A DNA stretch of 64,000 nucleotides from Thalassotalea_F euphylliae. Its GTDB lineage: Bacteria > Pseudomonadota > Gammaproteobacteria > Enterobacterales > Alteromonadaceae. Below are positions 25,548-33,745 of the stretch, piece by piece. The notes below the pieces were generated by a model, which worked only from the letters and a program-made list of their open reading frames with translations, was not told where the DNA came from and did not search any database. Position 1 is the stretch's first letter; every line of letters begins with the position of its first letter. The translations under genes were made by a program, and so were the position numbers. The stretch is taken from positions 62,001 through 126,000 of the forward strand of contig NZ_JBHUIB010000003.1 in NCBI RefSeq assembly GCF_042682785.1, in the 5' to 3' direction.

Positions 25548-26534
25548 TTACAAATTTTCGTTAGTGCTTGTATCGAGTTGATTTTGTTCGGCTAGTTTTG
25601 ATACACGCTTTTCTTTTAGGCGTTTTGCTTTTTCTTTTCGTTTAATTTCAGCTTTTTTGACATGCTTAGTTATCCATTTTCTCATTTTGGGTATGAGTGC
25701 CGGAGGGAAGTCATGACCCATTCCGGGCACCACCTTAAGCTTTGATTTTTTTATTTGCTCAGCTGTTTTCTGCCCACCTGAAACAGGAATAATCGGGTCT
25801 TCTGCACCATGGATGACTAAGGTTGGCGCTTTGATTTTTCGCATCAGATATTGGCGACAACCACTTGCTGTAATCGCTGCTAATTGTCGTTTAAAGCCCG
25901 ATGGGTTGTAGCCTCTATCGACATTAGCCGTCGCTTGTTGTCTCAATCTTGCTTCATCTAATGGATAAGCGGGGCTGCCAATCAGACGATTCATTTTCAT
26001 GTTATAGCGAATAGCGGCTTCTCGATTGAATTTACTCGGACGTTTCGCCAATTGTAAAAATACTTTCAGGTTTGAGCCTGAGATACCGGGCGCTGAAATT
26101 GTTGACATGATTGACGTCAGGCTCAGTACTTTTTTCTTATGCTTGGCAGCAATAATTTGACCTATCATGCCGCCCATTGAAGCGCCGACCAAATGGGCTT
26201 TTTTAATTTTAAGGGCTGACATCAGCTCTAACACATCGTCGGCCATATCATCTAAGTTATAAGGTGTTTGAGCACGAATAGGTGTCCTCTGACTTAGCCA
26301 TGCTTTAATAATGCTTGGTTCGCCATGGTCATCTAATTGACTTGATTGGCCCACATCTCGATTATCAAATCGAATAACACGAAAGCCCTTATCAACTAGC
26401 CCGAAATAAAGCTCGTCTGGCCAAATCGTCATTTGTGCGCCTAATCCCATAATCAAAATAATGGTGGGTTGAGATTTTAGTCCTCGGTCTTGATAGCTCA
26501 GTGTGATGCCGTGTGACGTTGTTAGCTTGCGCAT
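25548..26534 (-). CDS. Alpha/beta hydrolase
   Basis: A 328-residue cytoplasmic alpha/beta hydrolase: LIMGLGAQMTIWPDEL oxyanion region, IRFDNRDVGQSS, nucleophile elbow GASMGG (Ser at about 118), catalytic Asp in VIHGAEDPIIP and His in VPGMGHDFPPAL. The C-terminus is an unusual tail of about 45 residues rich in Lys, Arg and Glu (KHVKKAEIKRKEKAKRLK), possibly binding nucleic acid or membrane. The family includes esterases and haloalkane or epoxide hydrolase-like enzymes; the substrate cannot be named. Transcribed alone. Confidence 0.9.
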   Translation of the reverse strand: MRKLTTSHGITLSYQDRGLKSQPTIILIMGLGAQMTIWPDELYFGLVDKGFRVIRFDNRDVGQSSQLDDHGEPSIIKAWLSQRTPIRAQTPYNLDDMADDVLELMSALKIKKAHLVGASMGGMIGQIIAAKHKKKVLSLTSIMSTISAPGISGSNLKVFLQLAKRPSKFNREAAIRYNMKMNRLIGSPAYPLDEARLRQQATANVDRGYNPSGFKRQLAAITASGCRQYLMRKIKAPTLVIHGAEDPIIPVSGGQKTAEQIKKSKLKVVPGMGHDFPPALIPKMRKWITKHVKKAEIKRKEKAKRLKEKRVSKLAEQNQLDTSTNENL

Positions 26535-26763
26535 GAAATTCTAAAAATGTGCAGATTCGTTATTTGTTTTATATAGGTTTCATAGCAGCTCAAGATCTCA
26601 TATCCGTATGAAGTTTTTATGACTATCTCGTAACGCCGCGAATAGCTTTATGTGGCACCTAGTAAGTTTTTACTTACCTGTTAGTTATCATTTTTAATAA
26701 GGAGTTAATCGTTAGTTGGCGTTTATACGTAAATTGTAAAAACACATTAGAAAAGAGATTGTT

Positions 26764-27318
26764 ATGTTACGTTTATCATGTTTAGCTTTATTGGTTTTTG
26801 TTATCGCAGGGTGCTCAAACCCAGTCGCTAATCGCACACCAATAAACGAATCATTTCCTCAAGTAGCCGGTGAAAATTTAAATCGCCAGCAAGTTGTACT
26901 ACCGAAAGAGCTCGAAGGTGACTTGCGACTACTATTAGTTGGTTATGTGCAAGATTCGCAGTTTGATATCGACCGTTGGTTAATTGGACTTGATATGACG
27001 CAAACGAAAGTGACGGCATATGAGATACCGACTATCAAAGGTATGTTTCCAAGAATGTTTGAGGGCTTCATCAATAACGGTATGCGCAAAGGAATTCCCA
27101 AGCAGTTATGGGGAGGTGTGATCACGGTTTATGACGAAGCAGAAAAGATAACAGCACTGACTGGTACAGAAAACCCGAATAACGCGCGAGTATTGCTACT
27201 GAATGAACAAGGTACGATTTTGTATTTCTACGATAGCGGTTTTGCTGTTGATGCGTTAAATGATTTACGTGATGTTATTGATAGCACACGTGCTGCAAAG
27301 ATTGCGCAAAATCAGTGA
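26764..27318 (+). CDS. Predicted lipoprotein of unknown function
   Basis: A 184-residue protein with a clear lipobox signal (LALLVFVIAGC, acylated Cys at about residue 18). The mature part (VVLPKELEGDLRLLLVGYVQDSQFDIDRWL, given here in two touching pieces: up to LEGDL and from RLLLVG) and RVLLLNEQGTILYFYDSGF give a thioredoxin-like strand pattern without CxxC. No named family is recognised. It has its own upstream region of about 230 bases with no other gene. Confidence 0.78.
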   Translation: MLRLSCLALLVFVIAGCSNPVANRTPINESFPQVAGENLNRQQVVLPKELEGDLRLLLVGYVQDSQFDIDRWLIGLDMTQTKVTAYEIPTIKGMFPRMFEGFINNGMRKGIPKQLWGGVITVYDEAEKITALTGTENPNNARVLLLNEQGTILYFYDSGFAVDALNDLRDVIDSTRAAKIAQNQ

Positions 27319-27528
27319 TGTTAACGCGATAGTGAGTACTCGTTTTTAACAGGCAAGTAGGTAATCGACACAAATTGTTACGCATTGAAAGTGATTAATT
27401 TTTAAACCCAAATTTAACATGCTGCGTAATCTGCAATAACCGCGGCAACGACCGTAGCGCTCTCAGGATGGGAATGCTGCAGGTCAACAGCTTTTATTTT
27501 TAATGCAAATGATTAACAACAGGAAAAC

Positions 27529-28059
27529 ATGATGAGAGTGTTCAAAAAGTTACTTACCACTGTATTAGCGCCGCTATTTTTAATTGGTTCATTCGCTGCT
27601 AGTGCAGGTGGTGGATATGGCTACAAGAAAGACATAGTTGATGTGGCCGCATCAAATGACAGTTTTACAACCTTGGTTGCTGCAGTGAAAGCTGCCGGCC
27701 TTGTCGACACCTTAAAAGGTGATGGTCCGTTTACGGTGTTTGCACCAACTAACGAAGCGTTTGCCAAGTTACCAGCAGGCACTGTTGAAAGCCTATTAAA
27801 GCCAGAAAACAAAGACAAACTGGTCGCTATTCTGACCTACCACGTAGTGCCAGGTAAGGTATACGCAAAGCAGGTAGTCAACATCGATTCAGCAACGTCT
27901 GTACAAGGCGCGAATATTGATATTACAGCGATGAACGGCAAAGTGAAGGTCGACAACGCAAACGTAATTAAAACCGATATCAAAGCATCTAACGGTGTGA
28001 TTCACGTTATCGATAGCGTTATCTTGCCAACAGACAAAGCGACAACTGCTAAGCGCTAA
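27529..28059 (+). CDS. Secreted fasciclin (FAS1) domain protein
   Basis: A 176-residue protein: signal peptide (cleavage near SFAASA), then one FAS1 domain from about residue 38 to 172. It shows H1 motif GPFTVFAPTNEAFAKLPAG, the YHVVPGKVYA segment and the final GVIHVIDSVILP. FAS1 proteins mediate adhesion at the surface of cells or in the periplasm. A second ATG follows directly at 27532. A strong terminator lies 30 bases after the stop. Confidence 0.94.
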   Translation: MMRVFKKLLTTVLAPLFLIGSFAASAGGGYGYKKDIVDVAASNDSFTTLVAAVKAAGLVDTLKGDGPFTVFAPTNEAFAKLPAGTVESLLKPENKDKLVAILTYHVVPGKVYAKQVVNIDSATSVQGANIDITAMNGKVKVDNANVIKTDIKASNGVIHVIDSVILPTDKATTAKR

Positions 28060-28090
28060 ACGAATTTCAAACTTTTAGTTCCAACCATTC

Positions 28091-28117
28091 GCCCACTTCC
28101 TACAGTGGGCTTTTTTT
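28091..28117 (+). terminator. Rho-independent terminator after the fasciclin gene
   Basis: GCCCACT, loop TCCTAC, AGTGGGC, then seven T residues: a textbook intrinsic terminator. Confidence 0.93.
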
Positions 28118-28159
28118 GTACATTATTTTGTATTCATAATGGGGAGGAGTATGGAACAA

Positions 28160-28414
28160 CTACTTATTCTTTATTTTATACTGTGTTGGGCAGTGTGAGC
28201 GCGTAACGTCGGTGCTTCTCAGTTGCTGGTGCTTAGTCGCTCTGCCTGAAACGCGTGCTCGCCAATTTTTAAACGTTTTTGATTTTAGCTGTTGGCGCAT
28301 GAGACGAATAACTTGTGATTCGTTTAGCCCATATAAGTTTTCAATAGCTTCAAACGGCGTTCTGTCTTCCCACGCCATTTCTATAATGCGAGATTGGTCT
28401 TCACTTGAAAGCAT
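28160..28414 (-). CDS. TIGR03643 / DUF2805 family small protein
   Basis: An 84-residue protein opening with SEDQSRIIEMAWEDRTPFEA and IENLYGLNESQVIRLMR, then FKNWRARVSGRATKH: the pattern of the TIGR03643 (DUF2805) family, a short helix-turn-helix-like protein of unknown function that is common in marine gammaproteobacteria. It follows the ABC1 kinase gene on the same strand, with its start 46 bases after that gene's stop, so the two may be cotranscribed. Confidence 0.85.
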   Translation of the reverse strand: MLSSEDQSRIIEMAWEDRTPFEAIENLYGLNESQVIRLMRQQLKSKTFKNWRARVSGRATKHQQLRSTDVTRSHCPTQYKIKNK

Positions 28415-28460
28415 GTATTTTCCTGATTTTTCGTGTGTAGCTAGGCAAAGCGGAGCTGAA

Positions 28461-29771
28461 TTAATCGTAGAAGTTAAAGGGTTTAAATAATTGCTGAGCG
28501 TTTATTCGCGCCTTTAATTTGGCTGCTAATAGGTATAGCCCAGCTAATTTACGGTGAATAAAAATCGCGTCCACTGGTGGCGTGTGCCATTGATCTTGAC
28601 GTCGATTAATACTCAGGCCTTTAGCTTTTATACGTTGTGCCAGACCACTGTTTGCGAAGTCATACGCACCCTCATGACGAAGTGGTTCACATGCTAACGT
28701 GAATATTTCGAGGATTTGGCTCAAATAGTCAGGGCAAATATCATCTGCAAAGAAGCCTATTTGCTTTGCGGCAGCATGCATATCGCTTTCGTTGCCAGTG
28801 ACCCCAGCAGAGATAAGTGCACGATAGCCTTCGCTAATGCTTTGCGGTATTTCTCTTGTTGCGCCAAAGTCGAGTAATACTATGTTGTCGCTACTTTCTT
28901 GGTACAGATAGTTGGCAAAATTTGGGTCGGTTTGCATCAGTTTGAAAGTAAACAACTCATCAAAGAATAACTTGATAAGTAAACTTGCAACATTATCCCT
29001 TATTGCTTGAGAGCAGTGACCGATAGTGTCGATAGCAACGCCGTCAACATAACCCATGACTAAAATCGATGGTGTGCTAAATGATGGCTCTACAGTCGGC
29101 ACGATAAAATTATCATCACTAAGTTTCGCCCGATAGCTCTCGATAAATGCGGCTTCTTGCTGGTAGTCTGCTTCGGTCAGCAATTGCTTTTTGGCTTCTT
29201 CCAGCAAATCGTCAATTCGAATATGTGGTGGCAATAGACCAGACAGTTTTAGTAGTGTCGCTACGTTATCAACGTCACTATTTATGGCTTTAGCCACACC
29301 AGGGTATTGCACTTTTACCGCTAATTTCTCGCCGTTATCTTTATAAGCAACATGAACTTGTCCGATGGAGGCTGATGCAAATGGCTTGAGTTCAAAGTGA
29401 CTAAAGTTATCAAGCCAGTCGTTTCCCCATTCGGTGTTGAGTACGCTTAATAATTGTTTATGTGGCATAGGCTCAGCGTTAGAACGTAATTTATCGAGCA
29501 GTTGGCTAAGCTCTGGTGGCAGTAAGTCACCTGCATCCATCGACAATAATTGTCCCACTTTCATTGCCGCACCACGCAATTGCGCAAGCTTGTCGGCGAG
29601 GTTTTCTATGTTCTTGGGTTGGAGTACCAGATTTTTGAGGGTAGGTGATTCACCTTTTGACCATTGCTTGGCGCCATCGATTACGGCATTGCCTGCTACC
29701 TTGGCAACAAAGCCGCCAAAGGTTGTTAATCGTGAAAAGCGAGAAGTGGGTATCTTTTTTTCGTGCTCCAA
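28461..29771 (-). CDS. ABC1/AarF-type atypical kinase
   Basis: A 436-residue member of the ABC1 (UbiB/ADCK) family. The family-specific KxGQ motif is present as AAMKVGQLLSMD at about 57-60, followed by an Ala-rich loop (FASASIGQVHVAY), the ExDxxxEA motif in TEADYQQEAA and the DFG in LLDFGATRE. ABC1 kinases act in quinone lipid metabolism. This version lacks the C-terminal membrane helices of UbiB, so it is an accessory ABC1 protein rather than UbiB itself. The small DUF2805 gene follows it. Confidence 0.92.
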   Translation of the reverse strand: MEHEKKIPTSRFSRLTTFGGFVAKVAGNAVIDGAKQWSKGESPTLKNLVLQPKNIENLADKLAQLRGAAMKVGQLLSMDAGDLLPPELSQLLDKLRSNAEPMPHKQLLSVLNTEWGNDWLDNFSHFELKPFASASIGQVHVAYKDNGEKLAVKVQYPGVAKAINSDVDNVATLLKLSGLLPPHIRIDDLLEEAKKQLLTEADYQQEAAFIESYRAKLSDDNFIVPTVEPSFSTPSILVMGYVDGVAIDTIGHCSQAIRDNVASLLIKLFFDELFTFKLMQTDPNFANYLYQESSDNIVLLDFGATREIPQSISEGYRALISAGVTGNESDMHAAAKQIGFFADDICPDYLSQILEIFTLACEPLRHEGAYDFANSGLAQRIKAKGLSINRRQDQWHTPPVDAIFIHRKLAGLYLLAAKLKARINAQQLFKPFNFYD

Positions 29772-29868
29772 AGCGTTATTCCTGAATTAACCTTGCAATA
29801 AGCTTTATTACGAATAGTCATGTCACTTTGATCTAAGCTTTTATCCAAGCTTTTAATTAGGTAACAGC

Positions 29869-29903
29869 CTAAGCATAGCCTTTTTTAGCATGGCTACGCT
29901 TAG
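29869..29903. terminator. Imperfect 12-bp hairpin between the pirin and ABC1 genes
   Basis: CTAAGCATAGCC and GGCTACGCTTAG pair with one mismatch around an 11-base loop, in the gap between two minus-strand genes. No T-run follows on the minus strand. It may be a terminator remnant or another dyad. Confidence 0.3.
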
Positions 29904-29926
29904 TTTGTTGCAATCGAATTTTGGAG

Positions 29927-30640
29927 TTAATGCAGGGGCGCATCTATCACGATAACTTCTGCATCCGACTCTGCAACTAGGGTTACTTCTCGTTGTTTAG
30001 TTATTTCGGCACCATCTCCTTCTGAGAGAGTAACTGATTTGCCATTGTCCAATATTGTCACTTTCCCTTTCGAGGCAAGTACATAGGCTTGATGTGCGAT
30101 CGGTACAACCACTTCTTGTTGCGGGGCGAGTGAACCACCATAAATACGAGCATGCTGATGAATAAATAGCGCATGATTATTATCTTCAGGGTAGCCTGAT
30201 ACCAATAGCGGCAGCCCTTTGTCGTTCACTTCACTAGGGAATAACTTGCTGTCCCAGCGTGGCGGCACATCTATTTTGTTTGGCTCTATCCATATTTGAT
30301 AAAAGGTGAGTGGCTCTTTCGTGCGGTTATATTCCGAGTGCATGATGCCAGTACCCGCACTCATCACTTGCACTTCACCCGCAGGTGTAATGCCTTTATT
30401 ACCTTCACTGTCTTGATGGGTAATGGCACCTGATCGAATAAAGCTAATGATTTCCATGTTGCGATGTGGGTGCGGCGGAAAGCCAGTTCCGGGGGCTACC
30501 CAATCATCATTGATGACGCGCAAGGTGCCAAAGCCCATTCGAGCGGGATTATAGTAGTGAGCGAAACTAAAATGGTGACTTGAACGAAGCCAGCCATGAT
30601 TGGCTTTGCCTAGATTTTGATGAGGAAAATGCTTAATCAT
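29927..30640 (-). CDS. Pirin-family protein
   Basis: A 237-residue bicupin protein. The N-terminal cupin has GFGTLRVINDDWVAPGTGF, then PHPHRNMEIISFI, HQDSEGN and MHSEYN, giving the His/His/His/Glu metal site of pirins. The C-terminal cupin is shorter. The E. coli homologue YhhW has quercetin dioxygenase activity; others act as redox-sensitive regulators. The start at 30640 follows AAGGAC; a longer reading from 30712 lacks family support. It lies downstream of the glutathionyl-hydroquinone reductase gene on the same strand, a common redox-stress pairing. Confidence 0.94.
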   Translation of the reverse strand: MIKHFPHQNLGKANHGWLRSSHHFSFAHYYNPARMGFGTLRVINDDWVAPGTGFPPHPHRNMEIISFIRSGAITHQDSEGNKGITPAGEVQVMSAGTGIMHSEYNRTKEPLTFYQIWIEPNKIDVPPRWDSKLFPSEVNDKGLPLLVSGYPEDNNHALFIHQHARIYGGSLAPQQEVVVPIAHQAYVLASKGKVTILDNGKSVTLSEGDGAEITKQREVTLVAESDAEVIVIDAPLH

Positions 30641-30742
30641 CGTATTGTCCTTATTCCTAACGCTATTTTTCAGTGAATAATTAGAGAGGCGAACCGTTAA
30701 GTCTGCCTCCATACCCGTGGCATTAAAATTGGGGCATTTAAC

Positions 30743-31705
30743 TTATGACAGCAAACTGCGATCATGCGGCAAGCTGAAATCTTGCTCTGGCCCTTTAGGT
30801 ACGATTAATGTTGGGTTAATAGTGCGATGGCTCGCGTAGTAGTGAATTTTTGTATATGGCAAGTCAACCGTGTCGGCAATACCGTCTATTTGAAATAGTT
30901 CGCGTACATAATTGCTAATATGATGAAACTCACTAAGTTTGTTGCGATTACATTTAAAATGCCCGTGGTATACAGCATCAAACCTCAACAATGTGGTAAA
31001 TAAGCGCCAATCTGCTTCGGTTATTTCAGCACCCATCAGGTAGCGATTTTCACTCAGATGCTGCTCTAACCAGTCAAGGCTTTCAAAAAGCTCATCGTAT
31101 GCTTGGTCATAAGCTGTTTGGGTAGTGGCAAAGCCCGCACGATAAACGCCGTTATTGATGGTGTGATATATACGCTCATTCATTTCATCAATACCGCTTC
31201 GTAATGCCTCTGGGTAATAATCATCAATATTGCCAGTAAGCTCGTTAAACGCGGTATTGAATATACGAATGATTTCACTTGATTCATTGTTAACAATGGT
31301 TTGGGTTTTCTTGTCCCACAAGACAGGCACGGTAACGCGACCTTGATAATCTGGCGCAGCTTTTAAATACAATTGGTACATGTATTTGTGTTGATACAAT
31401 GAATCAACATATTCACTGCCTTGCTCACCAAACTCCCAACCGTTTTCTAGCATTTCTGGCTGAACAACGCTGACCGATATGATGTCTTCTAGCTGCTTAA
31501 GTTGCCTGAAAATCAGTGTACGATGTGCCCACGGACAAGCTAGTGATACATAGAGGTGGTAACGCCCAGCTTCAACAGGGTATTGGCTGCCCGGTTCGTC
31601 AGAAATAGTGTGGCGAAAGCGGCTTTCTTGGCGTTGAAATTCGCCTTTACTTGTTTTTGTGTCATACCAGTTATCAACCCATTTGCCATCTACGATTAAG
31701 CCCAT
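30743..31705 (-). CDS. yqjG: Glutathionyl-hydroquinone reductase (xi-class GST)
   Basis: A 320-residue protein of YqjG/PcpF type. The N-terminal thioredoxin fold has the catalytic CPWAHRT motif (SLACPWAHRTLI, Cys at about 55), then VPVLWDKKTQTIVNNESSEI. The helical half has RYLMGAEITEADWRLFTTLLRFD and YVRELFQI. These enzymes reduce glutathionyl-hydroquinones, using glutathione. The full family length is kept. Upstream is DoxX and downstream pirin, all on the minus strand: a redox-stress group. Confidence 0.95.
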   Translation of the reverse strand: MGLIVDGKWVDNWYDTKTSKGEFQRQESRFRHTISDEPGSQYPVEAGRYHLYVSLACPWAHRTLIFRQLKQLEDIISVSVVQPEMLENGWEFGEQGSEYVDSLYQHKYMYQLYLKAAPDYQGRVTVPVLWDKKTQTIVNNESSEIIRIFNTAFNELTGNIDDYYPEALRSGIDEMNERIYHTINNGVYRAGFATTQTAYDQAYDELFESLDWLEQHLSENRYLMGAEITEADWRLFTTLLRFDAVYHGHFKCNRNKLSEFHHISNYVRELFQIDGIADTVDLPYTKIHYYASHRTINPTLIVPKGPEQDFSLPHDRSLLS

Positions 31706-31762
31706 GATTACTCTCCAATTGGTGAAAGTGGTTACCTATAATTTAGGTTGTATGTGATTAAC

Positions 31763-31789
31763 TGAGGCACGGTTCAAACGTGTGCCTCA
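31763..31789. terminator. Hairpin between the DoxX and hydroquinone reductase genes
   Basis: TGAGGCAC and GTGCCTCA form a perfect 8-bp stem around an 11-base loop. A T-run follows only on the plus strand (CTTTTT), although both flanking genes are on the minus strand, so it is a weak terminator candidate for the DoxX gene. Confidence 0.35.
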
Positions 31790-31807
31790 TCTTTTTCGGG
31801 ACAGTTG

Positions 31808-32254
31808 TTACGCAAGTTTCTTTGCAATAATGTTGTCAATGGCTAAGCGACCACCACCTTGGAAAAGTAAGGCAACACTCATCGCGAATAACGCTAGGCC
31901 AAATTCATAGCCGTTGTTTGACATAAATAAGCCGTTTTCAAAATGCACGCTAAAGATTGCGACTATCATGGTGAATGCAAGTACCAATGCTGCTGGTCGT
32001 GTGAGTAATCCCGCGATAAGCAATAAACCGCCGAAGAATTCTGCACTTCCTGCCATCAGTGCCATTAAGTAACCAGGTCCTAAGCCAATAGACTCCATCC
32101 ATTGACCTGTTCCGTCTAATCCATAGCCACCAAACCAGGCGAATAGCTTTTGAGCACCATGAGCGGCAAATATAATACCGGCGATTAGGCGCAGTGGTAG
32201 GGTTGACAATGCGTTGTCTGAAGTAAAAACTTTCTCAATAATTGAAGTGTTCAT
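31808..32254 (-). CDS. DoxX-family membrane protein
   Basis: A 148-residue integral membrane protein with four predicted helices. Typical motifs are LRLIAGIIFAAHGAQKLFAWFGG, LMAGSAEFFGGLLLIAGLL and RPAALVLAFTMIVAIFSVH. DoxX/YphA proteins are linked to quinone or thiosulfate-related redox processes and oxidative stress, but the biochemical role is mostly unknown. It is divergent from the LysR gene at 32398, which probably regulates it. Confidence 0.93.
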   Translation of the reverse strand: MNTSIIEKVFTSDNALSTLPLRLIAGIIFAAHGAQKLFAWFGGYGLDGTGQWMESIGLGPGYLMALMAGSAEFFGGLLLIAGLLTRPAALVLAFTMIVAIFSVHFENGLFMSNNGYEFGLALFAMSVALLFQGGGRLAIDNIIAKKLA

Positions 32255-32362
32255 AATCTACTCTCTTTGTATCTGCTGTTAATAAATAAAGGTTTTCTCT
32301 AAAAGATGTAGCCATTGTAGTTTCTTGGTTTTCGTGGAATAACCGTTTTATTTTGTTTAATA

Positions 32363-32381
32363 TGTTCAAAATATTTGAACA
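32363..32381. promoter_or_regulatory. 19-bp inverted repeat, likely LysR operator
   Basis: TGTTCAAA, ATA, TTTGAACA is a perfect dyad just before the LysR start and about 110 bases from the divergent DoxX start. It contains the T-N11-A spacing of LysR sites. It would lie inside the coding region if the longer start at 32353 were used, which supports 32398. Confidence 0.55.
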
Positions 32382-32397
32382 ATTAATTTGGTTGCCT

Positions 32398-33294
32398 ATG
32401 TATAGTTCACCTATCACGTTAGAGGCATTGTTAGTGCTTGACGCCATAGACAGTAGAGGAAGTTTTGCTGGTGCTGCTGAACAGTTGAATAAAGTGCCGT
32501 CGGCACTTTCCTATATCGTCCAAAAGCTCGAAGAACAGCTTTCCGTCACCTTATTTGTTAGGCAAGGGCGTCGTTCGGTATTAACGCCAGCAGGTCGCCA
32601 TTTGTTGGAAGAAGGAAGAAAAATACTGGGCGCTGTCAGTAAGTTAGCTGAACAAACGCAAACCATTTCACATGGCTGGGAGCCTAAAATTCGAATTGCA
32701 GTTGACTCTATTTTCGATCTAAGTGTCTTGTATCCCCCTTTAAAACAATTCTTGTATCAACACCCTAATATCGAAATTGACTTGTCAGAAGAGGTGATGA
32801 ATGGCGGTTGGGAAGCATTAATTGAAGATAAAGTTGACTTACTTATTGGTGGGCCTTCACCGGTACCGAACCAACAAGGTATACGTGCCGAGAAAATAGG
32901 TGAGTTAGACCATACCTTGGTGGTAGCTAAAGGTCATGAGCTTACCCGTTTTGACCAGCCGATAAAACGACAAGATATTCAGCATTATCGAACAGTCATT
33001 GTGCACGATAGCGCAAAGCAAGCAGTTCCTTGGTCGGCCAACATCATTGAACAGTCGCAGCACTTTTACGTCACGTCAGTTGAGCAAAAAATCCAAGCCA
33101 TAATCGCCGATATCGGCGTTGGCTTTTTGCCCAGAGCAAGAGTTGCAGAGCATTTGGCATCTGGAGCGCTAGAAGAAATAGATGTTGAAGGCAAAAAGTC
33201 ACCTGTTGACATATTTATGGCTTGGAAGCTGGTTAACAAAGGAAAGGCGCTTCAAGCATTACGTGAAGAATTCATGAGAAGCCTCGTGCATTAG
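32398..33294 (+). CDS. LysR-family transcriptional regulator
   Basis: A 298-residue LysR protein: wHTH at about 5-62 (LEALLVLDAIDSRGSFAGAAE, then VPSALSYIVQKLEEQLSV), effector domain from about 90 (IRIAVDSIFDLSVLYPPLKQF). VDLLIGGPSPVPNQQGI resembles the effector pocket region. The start 32398 is chosen over 32353 for family fit and because of the dyad upstream. It probably regulates the divergent doxX gene and itself. Confidence 0.92.
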   Translation: MYSSPITLEALLVLDAIDSRGSFAGAAEQLNKVPSALSYIVQKLEEQLSVTLFVRQGRRSVLTPAGRHLLEEGRKILGAVSKLAEQTQTISHGWEPKIRIAVDSIFDLSVLYPPLKQFLYQHPNIEIDLSEEVMNGGWEALIEDKVDLLIGGPSPVPNQQGIRAEKIGELDHTLVVAKGHELTRFDQPIKRQDIQHYRTVIVHDSAKQAVPWSANIIEQSQHFYVTSVEQKIQAIIADIGVGFLPRARVAEHLASGALEEIDVEGKKSPVDIFMAWKLVNKGKALQALREEFMRSLVH

Positions 33295-33363
33295 TGCTAC
33301 CAACGTTGCTTACATCAAGAAAAGAAGAAAAGACATATATCAACATATTTGACAGGTATTAAA

Positions 33364-33383
33364 AATAAAAACAATTCTCATTT
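33364..33383 (+). promoter_or_regulatory. Putative Fur box before the PepSY operon
   Basis: AATAAAAACAATTCTCATTT agrees with 15 of the 17 fixed positions of the 20-base gammaproteobacterial Fur box (AATGANAATNATTNTCATTT), mismatching at positions 4 and 9. It lies about 60 bases before the first gene of an operon of a type tied to siderophore uptake. This is a match by eye, not a scored search. Confidence 0.6.
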
Positions 33384-33445
33384 GTAACTAAGTTGTTTTG
33401 CCATTATGATTGCTGCTTTGATAATTACCATAGAGCAATCAAAGG

Positions 33446-33742
33446 ATGAGTGAGTCTCACGAAAATACGCGTGTCAGTGTATTTACGTCATTGAAAACGC
33501 GAAACTTTGCTGGTGTGCTAATGGCGTTTCTAACCTGTGTGGTACTAATCCCGGGTATGACAACTTACTTGCCATTTAGTCTTGCCGACCAAATCGCCGT
33601 TCCTATTTTATTATTTCCGTTTATTTGGACAGGGCTTTGTCTGTATAGCTATCTAGCTGAAAAGGCTTGGCAACCATGGGCGCTAATGGTCGTACTAGTA
33701 CTCTCGCATGCGGCGCTTTCTTACTTAGCGTTAACGGGGTAA
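33446..33742 (+). CDS. Small membrane protein, DUF3649-like, of an iron-linked PepSY operon
   Basis: A 98-residue protein with three hydrophobic helices (FAGVLMAFLTCVVLIP; IAVPILLFPFIWTGLCLYSYL; WALMVVLVLSHAALSYLA). Its length, order and the A-W-x-x-W-A turn resemble DUF3649 proteins, which accompany PepSY-TM proteins near TonB siderophore receptors. The start ATG follows AAAGG with no spacing; an internal start is possible. Three bases separate its stop from the next gene. Confidence 0.75.
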   Translation: MSESHENTRVSVFTSLKTRNFAGVLMAFLTCVVLIPGMTTYLPFSLADQIAVPILLFPFIWTGLCLYSYLAEKAWQPWALMVVLVLSHAALSYLALTG

Positions 33743-33745
33743 CGC

